From Candidatus Aminicenantes bacterium UBA4085 (GTDB lineage: Bacteria > Acidobacteriota > Aminicenantia > Aminicenantales > UBA4085), in assembly GCA_002383325.1 (NCBI GenBank), contig DFYJ01000036.1, positions 345 to 15,137 of the forward strand: a stretch of DNA of 14,793 nt. The letters run 5' to 3'. The notes below the pieces were generated by a model. The model was not told the DNA's origin and made no database searches. It saw nothing but the letters and a program-made list of their open reading frames with translations. Positions 1-7,733 of the stretch are shown here, in pieces (the stretch's first letter is position 1; each line of letters begins with the position of its first letter). A program made the position numbers and the translations under genes.

Positions 1-1
1 G

Positions 2-2032
2 CCGCTGCTGGATGCGGCGCCCGGACTGACCAGCGGCCTCGGCTGCGACAGCCTGGAGGTCTACCGCTCAAACTGGGCCGCCGATTTGCCGGAGGAGTTC
101 CACAGGCGCCGCGGGTACGACCTGATCCCCCGCCTGCCGGATCTCTTTGACGACGCCTCGGCGGCACGGAGAGGCCTGAGATTCGATTTTTGGCGGACGC
201 TGGCCGAGCTGCTCGAGGAGCGCTTCATCGAGCCTCTGGGAAGCTGGTGCGAAAAGCGCGGCCTCGTCCTGGAGATGGAGGCCTACGGGACGCCGCCCAA
301 TCCCATGACTGCGGCCCGCTCGATGGCCATCCCGACCGGCGAGCACTACGAGTGGCGCGGCTACTGCGTCCAGCGCTATGCGGCCTCCATGGCCCGCATG
401 GCCGGGCGGAACATCGTCGGGGCTGAGGCCTGGACCTGGGCCGGCATCCCCAACCGGCTGGGCGACAGCCTGAGCGACCTTAAGGTCGTCAGCGACATGA
501 CCTTCCTCGCCGGAGCTAATGACCTGACCGGGGTCGACGTCCCTTACTCTCCCGCCGTCGCAGGTGCACCGGGATGGCTTCCCTATTTCGGCCCGATCCT
601 GGGACCCGGCAATCCCCAGTGGCGCTTCTTCCCGGCCCTGTCCGCCTACCTCAATCGCTGCCAATGGCTGCTGCGTCAGGGTGAGCCGATCAGGAAGATC
701 GGCCTCTATCTTCCGGTCGAGGATATCTTCTCGGACGGATCGGCCGAGCAGATGCTGCTCGACTTTGCCCTCAAGGACAGGCTCGTGACCGGCGCCCCGA
801 CCAGCGAGTTCGGTCTGGCCAACGCCCTGCGCCACCATTCCGACCTCCTGGACGGGCTCGTCTCGGCCGGGTTCGAGTACGATGGCTTGGATTTCTGGGC
901 CCTCCAGCGGCTGGGAGAGGTCAAGGGGAAGCGCCTGGTCGTCGGACAAGCCGGGTTCGAAGCGGTTGTCCTGCCGAACCTCGAGCGCATCAGCCCCGAA
1001 GCGCTGGAGAGGCTGGCGGCATTCTGCCGGGCCGGCGGGACGATCGTGGCCAGCCGGCGGCTCCCGGACGCCGCGCCCGGGTTGAACGACGAGTCCGGAA
1101 CGCAGAGGGTGCGGGAGCTCGTGGACAAGATCTTCGGCGTCTCTCCGCAGCCTGACGAATGGCATGCTTGCGGACGGGGGAAGGCCCTGCTCGTCCCGGA
1201 CGAGAGAGCCGTCGGACTGGTCCTGGCCGGGACGATCGAGCCCCAGATACGCTTCGACGGCAAGCCTCTCAACGTCGGCTTCGTCCATCGGCAAGCGGGC
1301 GGCCGGGACATCTACTTCCTGGCCAATGTCGGAACCGACGAAGCGCGCTTCGGGATCCGGCTGCCCGGAGCGCCGCCGCGGCTGGAGGCCTGGGACGCCA
1401 AGAGCGGTTCGCTGCGCAGGCTGCCGACGAAGGGTGGCCGGGCCGAAGTCCTCCTCCCGGCGCGCAACTCCATCTTCGTCGTCGCCTGGGGACGAACTCC
1501 GGGCACGGCCCCGCCTGAGCCGACGCGGCAGGCGGCGCCCGACCGGATGATCGAGATCCGCTCCGCATGGTCGCTCCGGTTCGACGGGCCGGACGCGCCG
1601 TCGGAAACACGACTCGCCGGCCTAGTCTCCTGGACGGAGCTTCCCGGGGGGCGTTTCTTCTCGGGAGCTGCGGTCTACTCCAGCAACTTTGTTTGGAAGG
1701 GCGCCCTTCCCCGCCGCGCCATCCTGGCTTTCGAGCAGATCCGCGAGGCGGCGGAAGTCAGGCTGAACGGGGTCCCCCTCGGAATCCTCTATTCCCCGCC
1801 TCTCGAGATCGAGGCGACGGCCGGGCTTCAACAGGGGCTGAACCGCCTCGAGATCATCGTAGTCAACCTGCCGCTCAATCGGTTTCTCGGGCTTCCCGAC
1901 CAGGACCTGGGTCCCCTGCGGGCGCGCTTCGGAAACCGATTCCCCGATCCACAGGAGAAAAAGGTCGCCGGGGGTCCGGCTCCTTCCGGCCTGATCGGGC
2001 AGGTGCGCCTGCTGGCGTTCGATAAAACCTAG
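2..2032 (+). CDS. GH106-type glycoside hydrolase (alpha-L-rhamnosidase-like), 5' end missing
   Basis: The open frame runs in from the left edge, so only the C-terminal 676 residues are visible; complete relatives are usually about 900-1,100 residues. The visible part starts in a GH106-like stretch, SLEVYRSNW followed by EEFHRRRGYDLIPRLPDLF. It continues with an EAYGTPPNPM...IPTGEHYEW block and then EAWTW. These are blocks typical of the family's catalytic barrel. The last roughly 150 residues look like a beta-sandwich, galactose-binding-like domain (AEVRLNGVPLGILYSPPLEIEA, then GLNRLEIIVVNLPLN). The known family activity is release of alpha-L-rhamnose from plant polysaccharides such as pectic rhamnogalacturonan, normally outside the cytoplasm. 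A signal peptide cannot be checked because the N-terminus is absent. Catalytic acids were not assigned. The frame ends at TAG 2030-2032. The internal TTG at 86 is not the start, since family blocks lie upstream of it. Confidence 0.78.
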   Translation, partial: PLLDAAPGLTSGLGCDSLEVYRSNWAADLPEEFHRRRGYDLIPRLPDLFDDASAARRGLRFDFWRTLAELLEERFIEPLGSWCEKRGLVLEMEAYGTPPNPMTAARSMAIPTGEHYEWRGYCVQRYAASMARMAGRNIVGAEAWTWAGIPNRLGDSLSDLKVVSDMTFLAGANDLTGVDVPYSPAVAGAPGWLPYFGPILGPGNPQWRFFPALSAYLNRCQWLLRQGEPIRKIGLYLPVEDIFSDGSAEQMLLDFALKDRLVTGAPTSEFGLANALRHHSDLLDGLVSAGFEYDGLDFWALQRLGEVKGKRLVVGQAGFEAVVLPNLERISPEALERLAAFCRAGGTIVASRRLPDAAPGLNDESGTQRVRELVDKIFGVSPQPDEWHACGRGKALLVPDERAVGLVLAGTIEPQIRFDGKPLNVGFVHRQAGGRDIYFLANVGTDEARFGIRLPGAPPRLEAWDAKSGSLRRLPTKGGRAEVLLPARNSIFVVAWGRTPGTAPPEPTRQAAPDRMIEIRSAWSLRFDGPDAPSETRLAGLVSWTELPGGRFFSGAAVYSSNFVWKGALPRRAILAFEQIREAAEVRLNGVPLGILYSPPLEIEATAGLQQGLNRLEIIVVNLPLNRFLGLPDQDLGPLRARFGNRFPDPQEKKVAGGPAPSGLIGQVRLLAFDKT

Positions 2033-2082
2033 TCCGCCCCCACCGGGCCTTCGAATACAACCGGGAAGACGTTTCCCCTAGT

Positions 2083-2117
2083 GCCCTTATAGCGAAAGGG
2101 CTTGGGGCCTTCGCCCC
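2083..2117 (+). terminator. Two adjacent stem-loops after the GH106 gene (possible terminator)
   Basis: GCCCTT (2083-2088) pairs with AAGGGC (2096-2101) around a 7-nt loop. Directly after it, GGGGC (2104-2108) pairs with GCCCC (2113-2117) around a CTTC tetraloop. They lie 50-85 bp past the GH106 stop. No clean T-run follows, only a pyrimidine-rich stretch at 2127-2158, so intrinsic termination is uncertain. The rest of the 152-bp gap shows no gene. Confidence 0.3.
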
Positions 2118-2172
2118 CCACGTCTTCATCGATTATTCACTTTCTCTTCATCGTTTCCACAGGCCGGCTCCC

Positions 2173-2178
2173 TATGAT
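2173..2178 (+). promoter_or_regulatory. -10-like TATGAT placing the transcript start at the PHP gene start
   Basis: TATGAT lies exactly 6 nt before GTG 2185. A transcript from it would begin at or next to the start codon, making the mRNA leaderless. No good -35 is visible about 17 bp upstream. The same ten bases, GCTCCCTATG, occur around the -10 of the promoter at 5396-5424, which gives mild support. Confidence 0.3.
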
Positions 2179-2184
2179 GGAGAC

Positions 2185-3213
2185 GTGAAAAACATGAACA
2201 AGCACGAAGCGACGGGGCGCCCGTCATCCCCCATCATCGACGCCGAGGAGGCGCAAGGCCTGATGGCCTCCGGCTGGGCCGCAGCCGACCTCCACGTCCA
2301 CACCCTCCACTCCTACGATGTCATCCCCACCCGGGCCACGGACCCGCTGCGGCTCTACCACGAAGCCCGCCGGCTAGGCATGACCTTCGTGGCCTTCACC
2401 GACCACGACACCATGGACGCTTACGACCGGATCGGCTGGACCCGCGAAGGCCTCGTCCCGGCCGTCGAGATCAAGATTCACGATCCCAAGAGGGTCGGCC
2501 ATACGGTCCATGTCAATGTCTACACCCTGGACCGGAACCAGTTCCGAGAGATACTGAGAATCGCCCGCTCGGCCCGGGATATCGAAATGCTGACCGACTA
2601 CCTGAAGGGCGAGAGCCTCCCCTTCGTCTTCAATCATCCTTTCTGGCACGAGGCGGGAGAGAAGATCAACCTCCAGGCGGTTCTCGAGATCTCCGACCTC
2701 TTCCCGGTATTGGAATACAACATGGGCCGGATCGCCCGCCTCAACTCGCAGGCTCTGCGGCTGGCCGAGGCCAAAGGCAAGGGCATCGCAGCCGCCACCG
2801 ACACCCACGTCGGGGAGATAGCCCGGGCCTTCACCGTGGCTCCCGGGGAGACGTTCGGGGAATTCTTCGAGAGCATCGGGCGGGGACAGGCCCGGATCGT
2901 CCCGGCTGATCTGACTTTGGCCCGGCTGAAGGGCGAAACCCGGACCAGGTTGAAGCAGCTCTTCGACAAGGCCGGCTGGATCTCGGCCAAGGACTCCCTG
3001 ACGATCGATACGGGGATCGCCCTCCTGGACCGGGTCGTCACCCGCATGGCCAAGACGCAGCTGTGGCAGATGGGCCGGACGGACCGGCTCCTCGAAAGGC
3101 TGCTGGCCGCGGTCTCCCGGACCGGAATTCCCGGATCCCTTTACTTCCGGTCCCAGCGGGATCTTGCGGACCAGGTCAGCGGCTTCCTCACCGGCGCGGG
3201 TGCGGCGGCTTGA
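2185..3213 (+). CDS. PHP-domain metal-dependent phosphoesterase
   Basis: This 342-residue protein has no signal peptide or membrane segment and is probably cytoplasmic. Metal-binding PHP motifs are in order: DLHVHT (His37, His39), FTDHDT (Asp73, His74), VEIK (Glu95), the HVNV histidine near 109, NHPFWHE, and a late DTHVG. This is the usual ligand set of stand-alone PHP phosphoesterases, which hydrolyse phosphate esters such as histidinol phosphate or nucleotides with a multi-metal centre. The exact substrate cannot be told from sequence. The start is GTG 2185 or ATG 2194: GGAG at 2179-2182 suits the ATG by spacing, while the -10-like box 6 nt before the GTG suits a leaderless GTG start. A second, unrelated phosphoesterase gene follows after 89 bp on the same strand. 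Confidence 0.85.
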   Translation: MKNMNKHEATGRPSSPIIDAEEAQGLMASGWAAADLHVHTLHSYDVIPTRATDPLRLYHEARRLGMTFVAFTDHDTMDAYDRIGWTREGLVPAVEIKIHDPKRVGHTVHVNVYTLDRNQFREILRIARSARDIEMLTDYLKGESLPFVFNHPFWHEAGEKINLQAVLEISDLFPVLEYNMGRIARLNSQALRLAEAKGKGIAAATDTHVGEIARAFTVAPGETFGEFFESIGRGQARIVPADLTLARLKGETRTRLKQLFDKAGWISAKDSLTIDTGIALLDRVVTRMAKTQLWQMGRTDRLLERLLAAVSRTGIPGSLYFRSQRDLADQVSGFLTGAGAAA

Positions 3214-3302
3214 TCGATGAGCGGCTCTCATCCAAGATATCCCTGATCGCACCTTCTGATAAAGCCACGCCATAACAGCTTGGCCTCATAGCGGAGAATC
3301 GA

Positions 3303-4016
3303 ATGAAAATAGCCATCTTCGGCGACATCCACGGCAATATTGAAGCCCTGCGGGCTTCCTTCAAGGCGATATCGGGAAGCGTCGAGGCTATCTTCCATCT
3401 CGGCGACCTGGGTGGATACGCCCCTTTCGTGAACGAGGTCGCCGACTTCCTCGCCGAGCACGGCATCCGCGGCGTCCAGGGCAACTACGACGACGCGGTG
3501 GCCGATGACCGGGAGCACTGCGGCTGCCGCTCGGAGGATCCCGTCCAAGAGCGGATGGCGGCGCTGTCGTTCGAGTGGACCAAGAGGCGCGTCACGCCGA
3601 AGACCAAGGCCTACATGGCCAGCCTCCCCAAGGAGATCGCCCTCGAAGCCCTCGGTCGGAAGATCTCGATCTTCCACGCCGCCCCGCACAAAAACAACCT
3701 CTACTGGTTCGAGGACCGGCCGGAGAAGTTCTTCCGCGAAATGGCCGGCCAGAGCGACGCGGACATCCTCGTCTACGGGCACACCCACAAGCCCTACCGC
3801 AAGGACCTGGACGGCCGCATCTTCATCAACGCCGGGAGCGTCGGCAAGCCCAAGGACGGCGATCCGAGGGCCTGCGTCGCCTTGATCGAGATCGAGCCGG
3901 ATGCGATCCGCGTGGAGTTCAGGCGGGTGGAGTACGATGTCGAGGCTGTCGCCGCAGCGATCGTCGAGCAAGGGTTGCCGGAGTACTACTCCGAACGATT
4001 AAGGCGCGGAGCTTAG
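3303..4016 (+). CDS. Calcineurin-like metallophosphoesterase (YfcE/MJ0936-like)
   Basis: A 237-residue cytoplasmic-looking protein carrying all the metallophosphoesterase motifs. These are FGDIHGN (Asp8, His10), LGDLGGYAP (Asp35), GNYDD (Asn61, with Tyr at the usual His of GNHD, common in this subfamily), FHAAPH and a terminal YGHTHKP. NAGSVGKPKDGDPRA near the end is typical of the small YfcE-type branch. Known members are dinuclear-metal phosphodiesterases or phosphatases acting on small substrates; this one's substrate is unknown. The ATG at 3303 has GGAGA at 3293-3297 with 5-nt spacing. It follows the PHP gene by 89 bp with no terminator seen between, so the two may be cotranscribed. Confidence 0.88.
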   Translation: MKIAIFGDIHGNIEALRASFKAISGSVEAIFHLGDLGGYAPFVNEVADFLAEHGIRGVQGNYDDAVADDREHCGCRSEDPVQERMAALSFEWTKRRVTPKTKAYMASLPKEIALEALGRKISIFHAAPHKNNLYWFEDRPEKFFREMAGQSDADILVYGHTHKPYRKDLDGRIFINAGSVGKPKDGDPRACVALIEIEPDAIRVEFRRVEYDVEAVAAAIVEQGLPEYYSERLRRGA

Positions 4017-4018
4017 AG

Positions 4019-4057
4019 CAGCCGGGGCCGCGATCATCTCTCAGCGCGGATCGGCTG
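4019..4057 (+). terminator. Long imperfect hairpin after the phosphoesterase gene
   Basis: CAGCCG (4019-4024) pairs with CGGCTG (4052-4057), and nested inside CCGCG (4028-4032) pairs with CGCGG (4045-4049). This gives 11 GC-rich pairs interrupted by a small internal loop. It begins 3 nt after the TAG at 4014-4016. No U-tract follows, so termination here, perhaps factor-assisted, is an inference from position. Confidence 0.4.
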
Positions 4058-4088
4058 GAATTCATCTTCGTCTCGACGTGATGGGTGA

Positions 4089-4232
4089 TCAGGATTTTAT
4101 CTTCCGCAGGAACTCCTGAATCGCCCCGATTTTAAACACGGAAAATCCATAAACCATTCGATGGTCGATGTCAAAGAGAAGCTGGGCGGAAGAGAGCGGC
4201 GTGGCTGGCCATCCGCCGTCCCTTGTGAAGGT
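4089..4232 (-). other. In-frame open extension beyond the propeller gene's TGA
   Basis: Reading on through the TGA at 4235-4233 in the same frame gives 47 further codons before the next TGA (4091-4089). The peptide looks protein-like, with segments such as LLFDIDHRMVYGFSVF and IGAIQEFLRKIKS. It could be a former C-terminus lost by a stop mutation, a remnant of another gene, or chance: an open run of 47 codons happens roughly one time in ten in random sequence. No other gene is visible in the 216-bp convergent gap 4017-4232. Confidence 0.2.
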
Positions 4233-5246
4233 TCAGCGGAGGGCGTAGAGGCTTCCGTCGTCGCTGCCTACGAAAAGGACGCCGTCGGCGAGCAGGGCGG
4301 AGGATTCGACGGGGCCGCCGATCGCAAGCTTCCAGACTTCCCTTCCGTTCTGAAGCTCGAGCGCGTAGATATAGCCGTCCCACCCGCCGAAATAGACGAG
4401 GCTGCCGGCCACGGCCGGAGAGGAGCGGACCCCGGCCGGGACTTCGGACTTCCATTTCAGCGCGCCCGAAAGGGCGTCGAGCGCATAGAAGCCTCCCCCC
4501 AGACTGCCGACCATGATCAATCCGCCGGCAACGGCGGGGGAGGATTCCACGGGGCCCTCGGCCTTGAACTGCCAGCGGAGCCGACCGGTCCAGGCATCGA
4601 GCGCGTACACGGTTCCGCTAACGCTCCCGAAGAAGACGAGCCCGTCGCCCAAGGCCGGAGATGAGGCCAGAGAGCCCTCGGCCTGGAAGGTCCATTTCGG
4701 ATGTCCGTCGGCAGCGGCAACAGCCCGGAAAAGGCCGGATTCGTTGCCGAAGAAGACGTTCGCCTGATCGGCGACCGGCGTACCCAGGACCGCGCCCTCC
4801 GCGGGGAAGCTCCACGTTTCCGTTCCGGCAGCGGCGTCGAAAGCGGCGAACTTGGTATACCAGAACGGCAGGTAGAGCGTCCCGTCCTGGAGTAGGGGCG
4901 AGAAGACCAACGGCCCGTTGGCGGCGATCCTGCGCTTCAGCCCGCCGCTCGCATCGTCCAGGAAATAGAACGACTCGTCTTCGCTGCCGAAGGCGACCTC
5001 GCTGTCCGCGACGGTCGGCGAAGCGCCGACTTTGCCGCCGGTCTTGAACTTCCACTTTAGTCGTCCGGCCCCGGCCTCGACGGCATAGAGATGGCCGTCG
5101 TCGCTTCCGAAGTAGACGGTTCCTCCGGCGAAGGCCGGAGTCGAGCGAACCTGCCCGCCGGTCTTGAACGCCCAGAGGACGCCAGGGAGATCCGTGACGC
5201 CTTTCGTCTCATAGACGCCCGTATGTCGCGCATTCGCTCTGAACAT
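4233..5246 (-). CDS. PQQ-type beta-propeller repeat protein without signal peptide
   Basis: The 337-residue protein is built almost entirely of eight repeats of about 38-40 residues. The pattern is V.SSPAVAGG.VYFGS.DG.LYALDA.TGRLKW.F, as in VYFGSDDGHLYAVEAGAG, LVFFGSVSGTVYALDAWTG and VLFVGSDDGSLYALR. Eight such units suggest a closed eight-bladed propeller of the PQQ/BamB structural type. Nothing shows that PQQ is bound; many relatives are scaffolds. Blades 2-4 are degenerate. The start at 5246 is strongly supported: AAGGAG (complement of 5253-5258) sits 6 nt before the ATG, and a TTGACA-17-TACCAT promoter lies upstream. The protein therefore begins directly in the MFRANARHTG propeller entry motif with no export signal, although relatives are often exported. 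It converges on the phosphoesterase gene and diverges from the Ig-repeat gene. Partner and role are unknown. Confidence 0.85.
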   Translation of the reverse strand: MFRANARHTGVYETKGVTDLPGVLWAFKTGGQVRSTPAFAGGTVYFGSDDGHLYAVEAGAGRLKWKFKTGGKVGASPTVADSEVAFGSEDESFYFLDDASGGLKRRIAANGPLVFSPLLQDGTLYLPFWYTKFAAFDAAAGTETWSFPAEGAVLGTPVADQANVFFGNESGLFRAVAAADGHPKWTFQAEGSLASSPALGDGLVFFGSVSGTVYALDAWTGRLRWQFKAEGPVESSPAVAGGLIMVGSLGGGFYALDALSGALKWKSEVPAGVRSSPAVAGSLVYFGGWDGYIYALELQNGREVWKLAIGGPVESSALLADGVLFVGSDDGSLYALR

Positions 5247-5270
5247 CGTGAGCTCCTTCCGGCGCGGCGC

Positions 5271-5299
5271 ATGGTATTTTGGCCTTGCGGAGATGTCAA
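5271..5299 (-). promoter_or_regulatory. Sigma-70-type promoter of the beta-propeller gene
   Basis: On the minus strand, TTGACA (complement of 5294-5299) is followed after exactly 17 bp by TACCAT (complement of 5271-5276). Transcription would start near 5264, leaving a leader of about 18 nt that contains the AAGGAG ribosome-binding site. Confidence 0.6.
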
Positions 5300-5395
5300 G
5301 CGAAGGAACCGTGAGGAAATCGGGGCGCCTTTAGGATTCTCATTATAGATATCTACCCCACCTACCTCCCTCAATTTACTCAAGCCTCTTATTTC

Positions 5396-5424
5396 TTGAC
5401 AGACGCGGGCATGCTCCCTATGCT
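5396..5424 (+). promoter_or_regulatory. Sigma-70-type promoter of the Ig-repeat gene
   Basis: TTGACA (5396-5401), a 17-bp spacer and TATGCT (5419-5424) predict a start near 5431 and a leader of about 47 nt. That leader contains a small hairpin (GCAGG 5444-5448 with CCTGC 5452-5456) and the ribosome-binding site AGGAG (5468-5472), 5 nt before ATG 5478. The remaining gap between the two divergent genes (5300-5395) shows no further signal I can support. Confidence 0.62.
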
Positions 5425-5477
5425 GACTTCAGGTCTTCAGGGAGCAGGCGGCCTGCCGACGGAAGAGAGGAGAGAGT

Positions 5478-7733
5478 ATGAGAAAGCAGACGCTTCATGG
5501 CAACGTCCTGGCGGTGGCGGGACTCCTGGCCCTGGCGGTCTCCGGGGCGGCCCAAAACGTCAACCTCCGCATCCTCCAGCCGGCGGAGGGAACGCTTTTC
5601 CGGCCCAACCAGACCTTCGAAGCCGTCATCACCATGGACCCGGCGGTAGTAGGAACAGTGCTCGCGCTCCAGGTCAACCTCCGCATCCTCAACACCAACT
5701 TCGATCCGATCGAGATCCGGCAGCCCCAGGCCACGAACAGGGTGAATATCCGCATTCCCTACAACGCCGCCGTCGGAGGAGAACTTACCGCCTTCGCTTC
5801 GTCGGCCGCACCCTCGCTAACCAATCACCAGGCCAGCCGGAGCATCCGGGTGGAACGCTACAACGCCGCGCTCCGCATCACCAGCCCGGCGGATCGCTCG
5901 ACCTTGGACTTGGAGCGACCTGTAGCCGTGGAGATGAGCCTCAATCCTGAGGTGGCTGGAACGATCGTCCGCAAGATCACCGTGAGCCTGAGATCGGGCC
6001 GAAACAATCCCAGCCAAACGGTCGAGATCGCCGTCGTCCCCGGCGCTTCCCAGCGGGCCTCTCTGCAGATCCCGCTCGAAATCGCCGGTTCTGAGGGAAT
6101 GACCATCGAAGCCCGAATCGACAGCGTGGGACTTTGCGAAGGAGGCTACGCCGCCTGTACGGTCAATATCGGGCGCCTCCCCAGCGGCATGAGCATCTCC
6201 TCGCCCCGGGCGGGGCAGAGCGTCCGGCCGGGCGAGGATCTTGCCGTCACCATCGAAGCCGGGCAAGCCGCCATGGGACGCAACGAGGGTCTCGTCGCCA
6301 CACTTCGCAACGCTGGGAGAGACGTCGCCGAGATCAGGATTCCCGCCGCCCAGCCCCACAACTCCCTGATCCTCCGGATTCCCGTTGACATGAGCATGGC
6401 GGACTCCGAGCTGATCGTCCAGATGCTGCCCGGATTACGCTTCCAGCCGAACGTCCTGCGGGTGCCGGTCAGGGTCGAATTCGTCGATGCCGGCGTCGAC
6501 ATCCCCTCGGTCCAGAACAACGCGGCCTTCCCGCCCGGCGCCGAGCTCAACCTCTCCGTCAGCGTATCGCCGCGAGCCGCCCCGACGGCCGACCGGCTGC
6601 GTGTCACCCTGGCCAAGGATGGACGCCCGGTGCAATCCCAGGACGTCATCCATCCAGGTCCCGTCAGCCAGGTTCGCCTGCGCGTCCCGGACAATGCCCA
6701 GCCCAACGAGATGTACATCCTCACCGCCACGCTCATGCCGGAAGCCTCGTATCGAAATCCCGTCTCCCAGAGAACGCTGATCATCCGCCGGATCAACGCC
6801 GGCTTGAGGATCACCCGGCCGCAGGACGGGACGACCGTCTATCCGGGAAGCGCCGTCGCCGTCGAAATGAGGCTGAACCAGGACGCGATCGGCTTCGTGC
6901 CGTCGCTAAGAGCGCAGCTCTGGGCCGGCGGGCTTCAGGACAACAAGGAAGTCAACAACCCCGGAGTCGCCTCGAGCGCCACCGTCCGCGTCCCCGACGC
7001 GGCGCGTCCGGGATCGGAGCTGATCGTGAGAGCGCTCATTTCCATTCCCGGGATAGACGCGGGCACCCGGTTCGAAAATTTCCTGGACGAGAAGCGCCTG
7101 GTCGTGGGCAAGGTCCCGGCCGATGTGCGGATTACGGCTCCCGGCGAGGGCTCGACCGTTCAGCCGGGACAGGACCTACCGGTCACGGTGGCCACGGGCA
7201 AGGCGGCGGCCTCTCATGTTGAGCGCATCACCGTCAGCCTGCTTCGGAACGGCCAGCCGGTCGCGGATATCCAGATTCCGAGGCCCGGCTTCATGGGCCA
7301 AGGCACGCTGAAGGTGCCCACGGGCCTCAAGCCGACCGACCGGATCACGCTGCGGGCCGTGGCCGAGCCGAACGATCTCTTCGAGAGCTTCCAAACCGAG
7401 GCCACGATCCGCGTCGAAAGACCGAAGGCGGACCTAAGGATCACCTCCCCCCGCGATAACGAGAAGGTCTCCTTGGCCCAGGGCCGCATCGACGTCGCTG
7501 TCGGCATGGACAAGTCCTGCGAAGGAATCGCCGAGAGCCTGATCGTCTCGGTCCTGAGCGGCGGCCGGACTATCGCCGAACGGACGATCCCCGGCCCGCG
7601 GTCCGAAACCCGCCTGACTCTGCAGCTGCCGCCGGACCTGAAGCCGGGCACCTATCAGATCAGGGCGGTGGTGCGGCCGGAGTCGGACATTTTATCGGGC
7701 GGCGCGGCCTTGACGATCCTAGTTGAGAAATAG
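5478..7733 (+). CDS. Secreted protein of seven tandem Ig-like beta-sandwich repeats
   Basis: The 751-residue product starts with a Sec signal peptide: MRKQ, a hydrophobic core VLAVAGLLALAVSG, and a likely cut after GAA at about residue 25. The whole remainder is seven repeats of 100-107 residues at about 30-130, 131-237, 238-337, 338-440, 441-547, 548-650 and 651-751. Each opens with a variant of LRITSPxDGSTVxPG, then a V.V.M strand. After an I.VSL...G segment and an L.IP edge, it closes with an IRVER-like strand. The pattern resembles all-beta Ig-like domains of surface or periplasmic proteins. There is no catalytic motif, membrane anchor or sorting signal, so the protein is probably released into the periplasm or exterior. 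The only cysteines in the mature part are Cys220 and Cys227 (possible disulfide in repeat 2) and one near 681. The function is not recognised; adhesion, scaffolding or carbohydrate binding are guesses. Confidence 0.85.
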   Translation: MRKQTLHGNVLAVAGLLALAVSGAAQNVNLRILQPAEGTLFRPNQTFEAVITMDPAVVGTVLALQVNLRILNTNFDPIEIRQPQATNRVNIRIPYNAAVGGELTAFASSAAPSLTNHQASRSIRVERYNAALRITSPADRSTLDLERPVAVEMSLNPEVAGTIVRKITVSLRSGRNNPSQTVEIAVVPGASQRASLQIPLEIAGSEGMTIEARIDSVGLCEGGYAACTVNIGRLPSGMSISSPRAGQSVRPGEDLAVTIEAGQAAMGRNEGLVATLRNAGRDVAEIRIPAAQPHNSLILRIPVDMSMADSELIVQMLPGLRFQPNVLRVPVRVEFVDAGVDIPSVQNNAAFPPGAELNLSVSVSPRAAPTADRLRVTLAKDGRPVQSQDVIHPGPVSQVRLRVPDNAQPNEMYILTATLMPEASYRNPVSQRTLIIRRINAGLRITRPQDGTTVYPGSAVAVEMRLNQDAIGFVPSLRAQLWAGGLQDNKEVNNPGVASSATVRVPDAARPGSELIVRALISIPGIDAGTRFENFLDEKRLVVGKVPADVRITAPGEGSTVQPGQDLPVTVATGKAAASHVERITVSLLRNGQPVADIQIPRPGFMGQGTLKVPTGLKPTDRITLRAVAEPNDLFESFQTEATIRVERPKADLRITSPRDNEKVSLAQGRIDVAVGMDKSCEGIAESLIVSVLSGGRTIAERTIPGPRSETRLTLQLPPDLKPGTYQIRAVVRPESDILSGGAALTILVEK
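5565..7730 (+). repeat. Seven in-frame tandem domain repeats (about 300-320 bp each)
   Basis: The coding repeats match the seven Ig-like units and abut with almost no linker. Repeats 5, 6 and 7 keep the opening motif best (LRITRPQDGTTVYPG, VRITAPGEGSTVQPG, LRITSPRDNEKV). Repeat 4 is the most diverged (VDIPSVQNNAAFPPG). Divergence at protein level indicates old duplications rather than recent expansion. Confidence 0.75.

Noticed and set aside
68..1294. 408-residue minus-strand open frame
   Set aside because: Antisense shadow of the GH106 gene. Its peptide is a low-complexity G/P/R/Q/E mix with no family motif, while the plus strand carries clear GH106 blocks.
5342..5347. TATAAT on the minus strand upstream of the propeller gene
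   Set aside because: No -35 at normal spacing, and a much better TTGACA-17-TACCAT promoter lies closer to the gene.
5565..7730. Possible CRISPR-like array from the many repeats
   Set aside because: The periodicity is about 300-320 bp, conserved only at protein level and fully coding; there are no short identical repeats with spacers.
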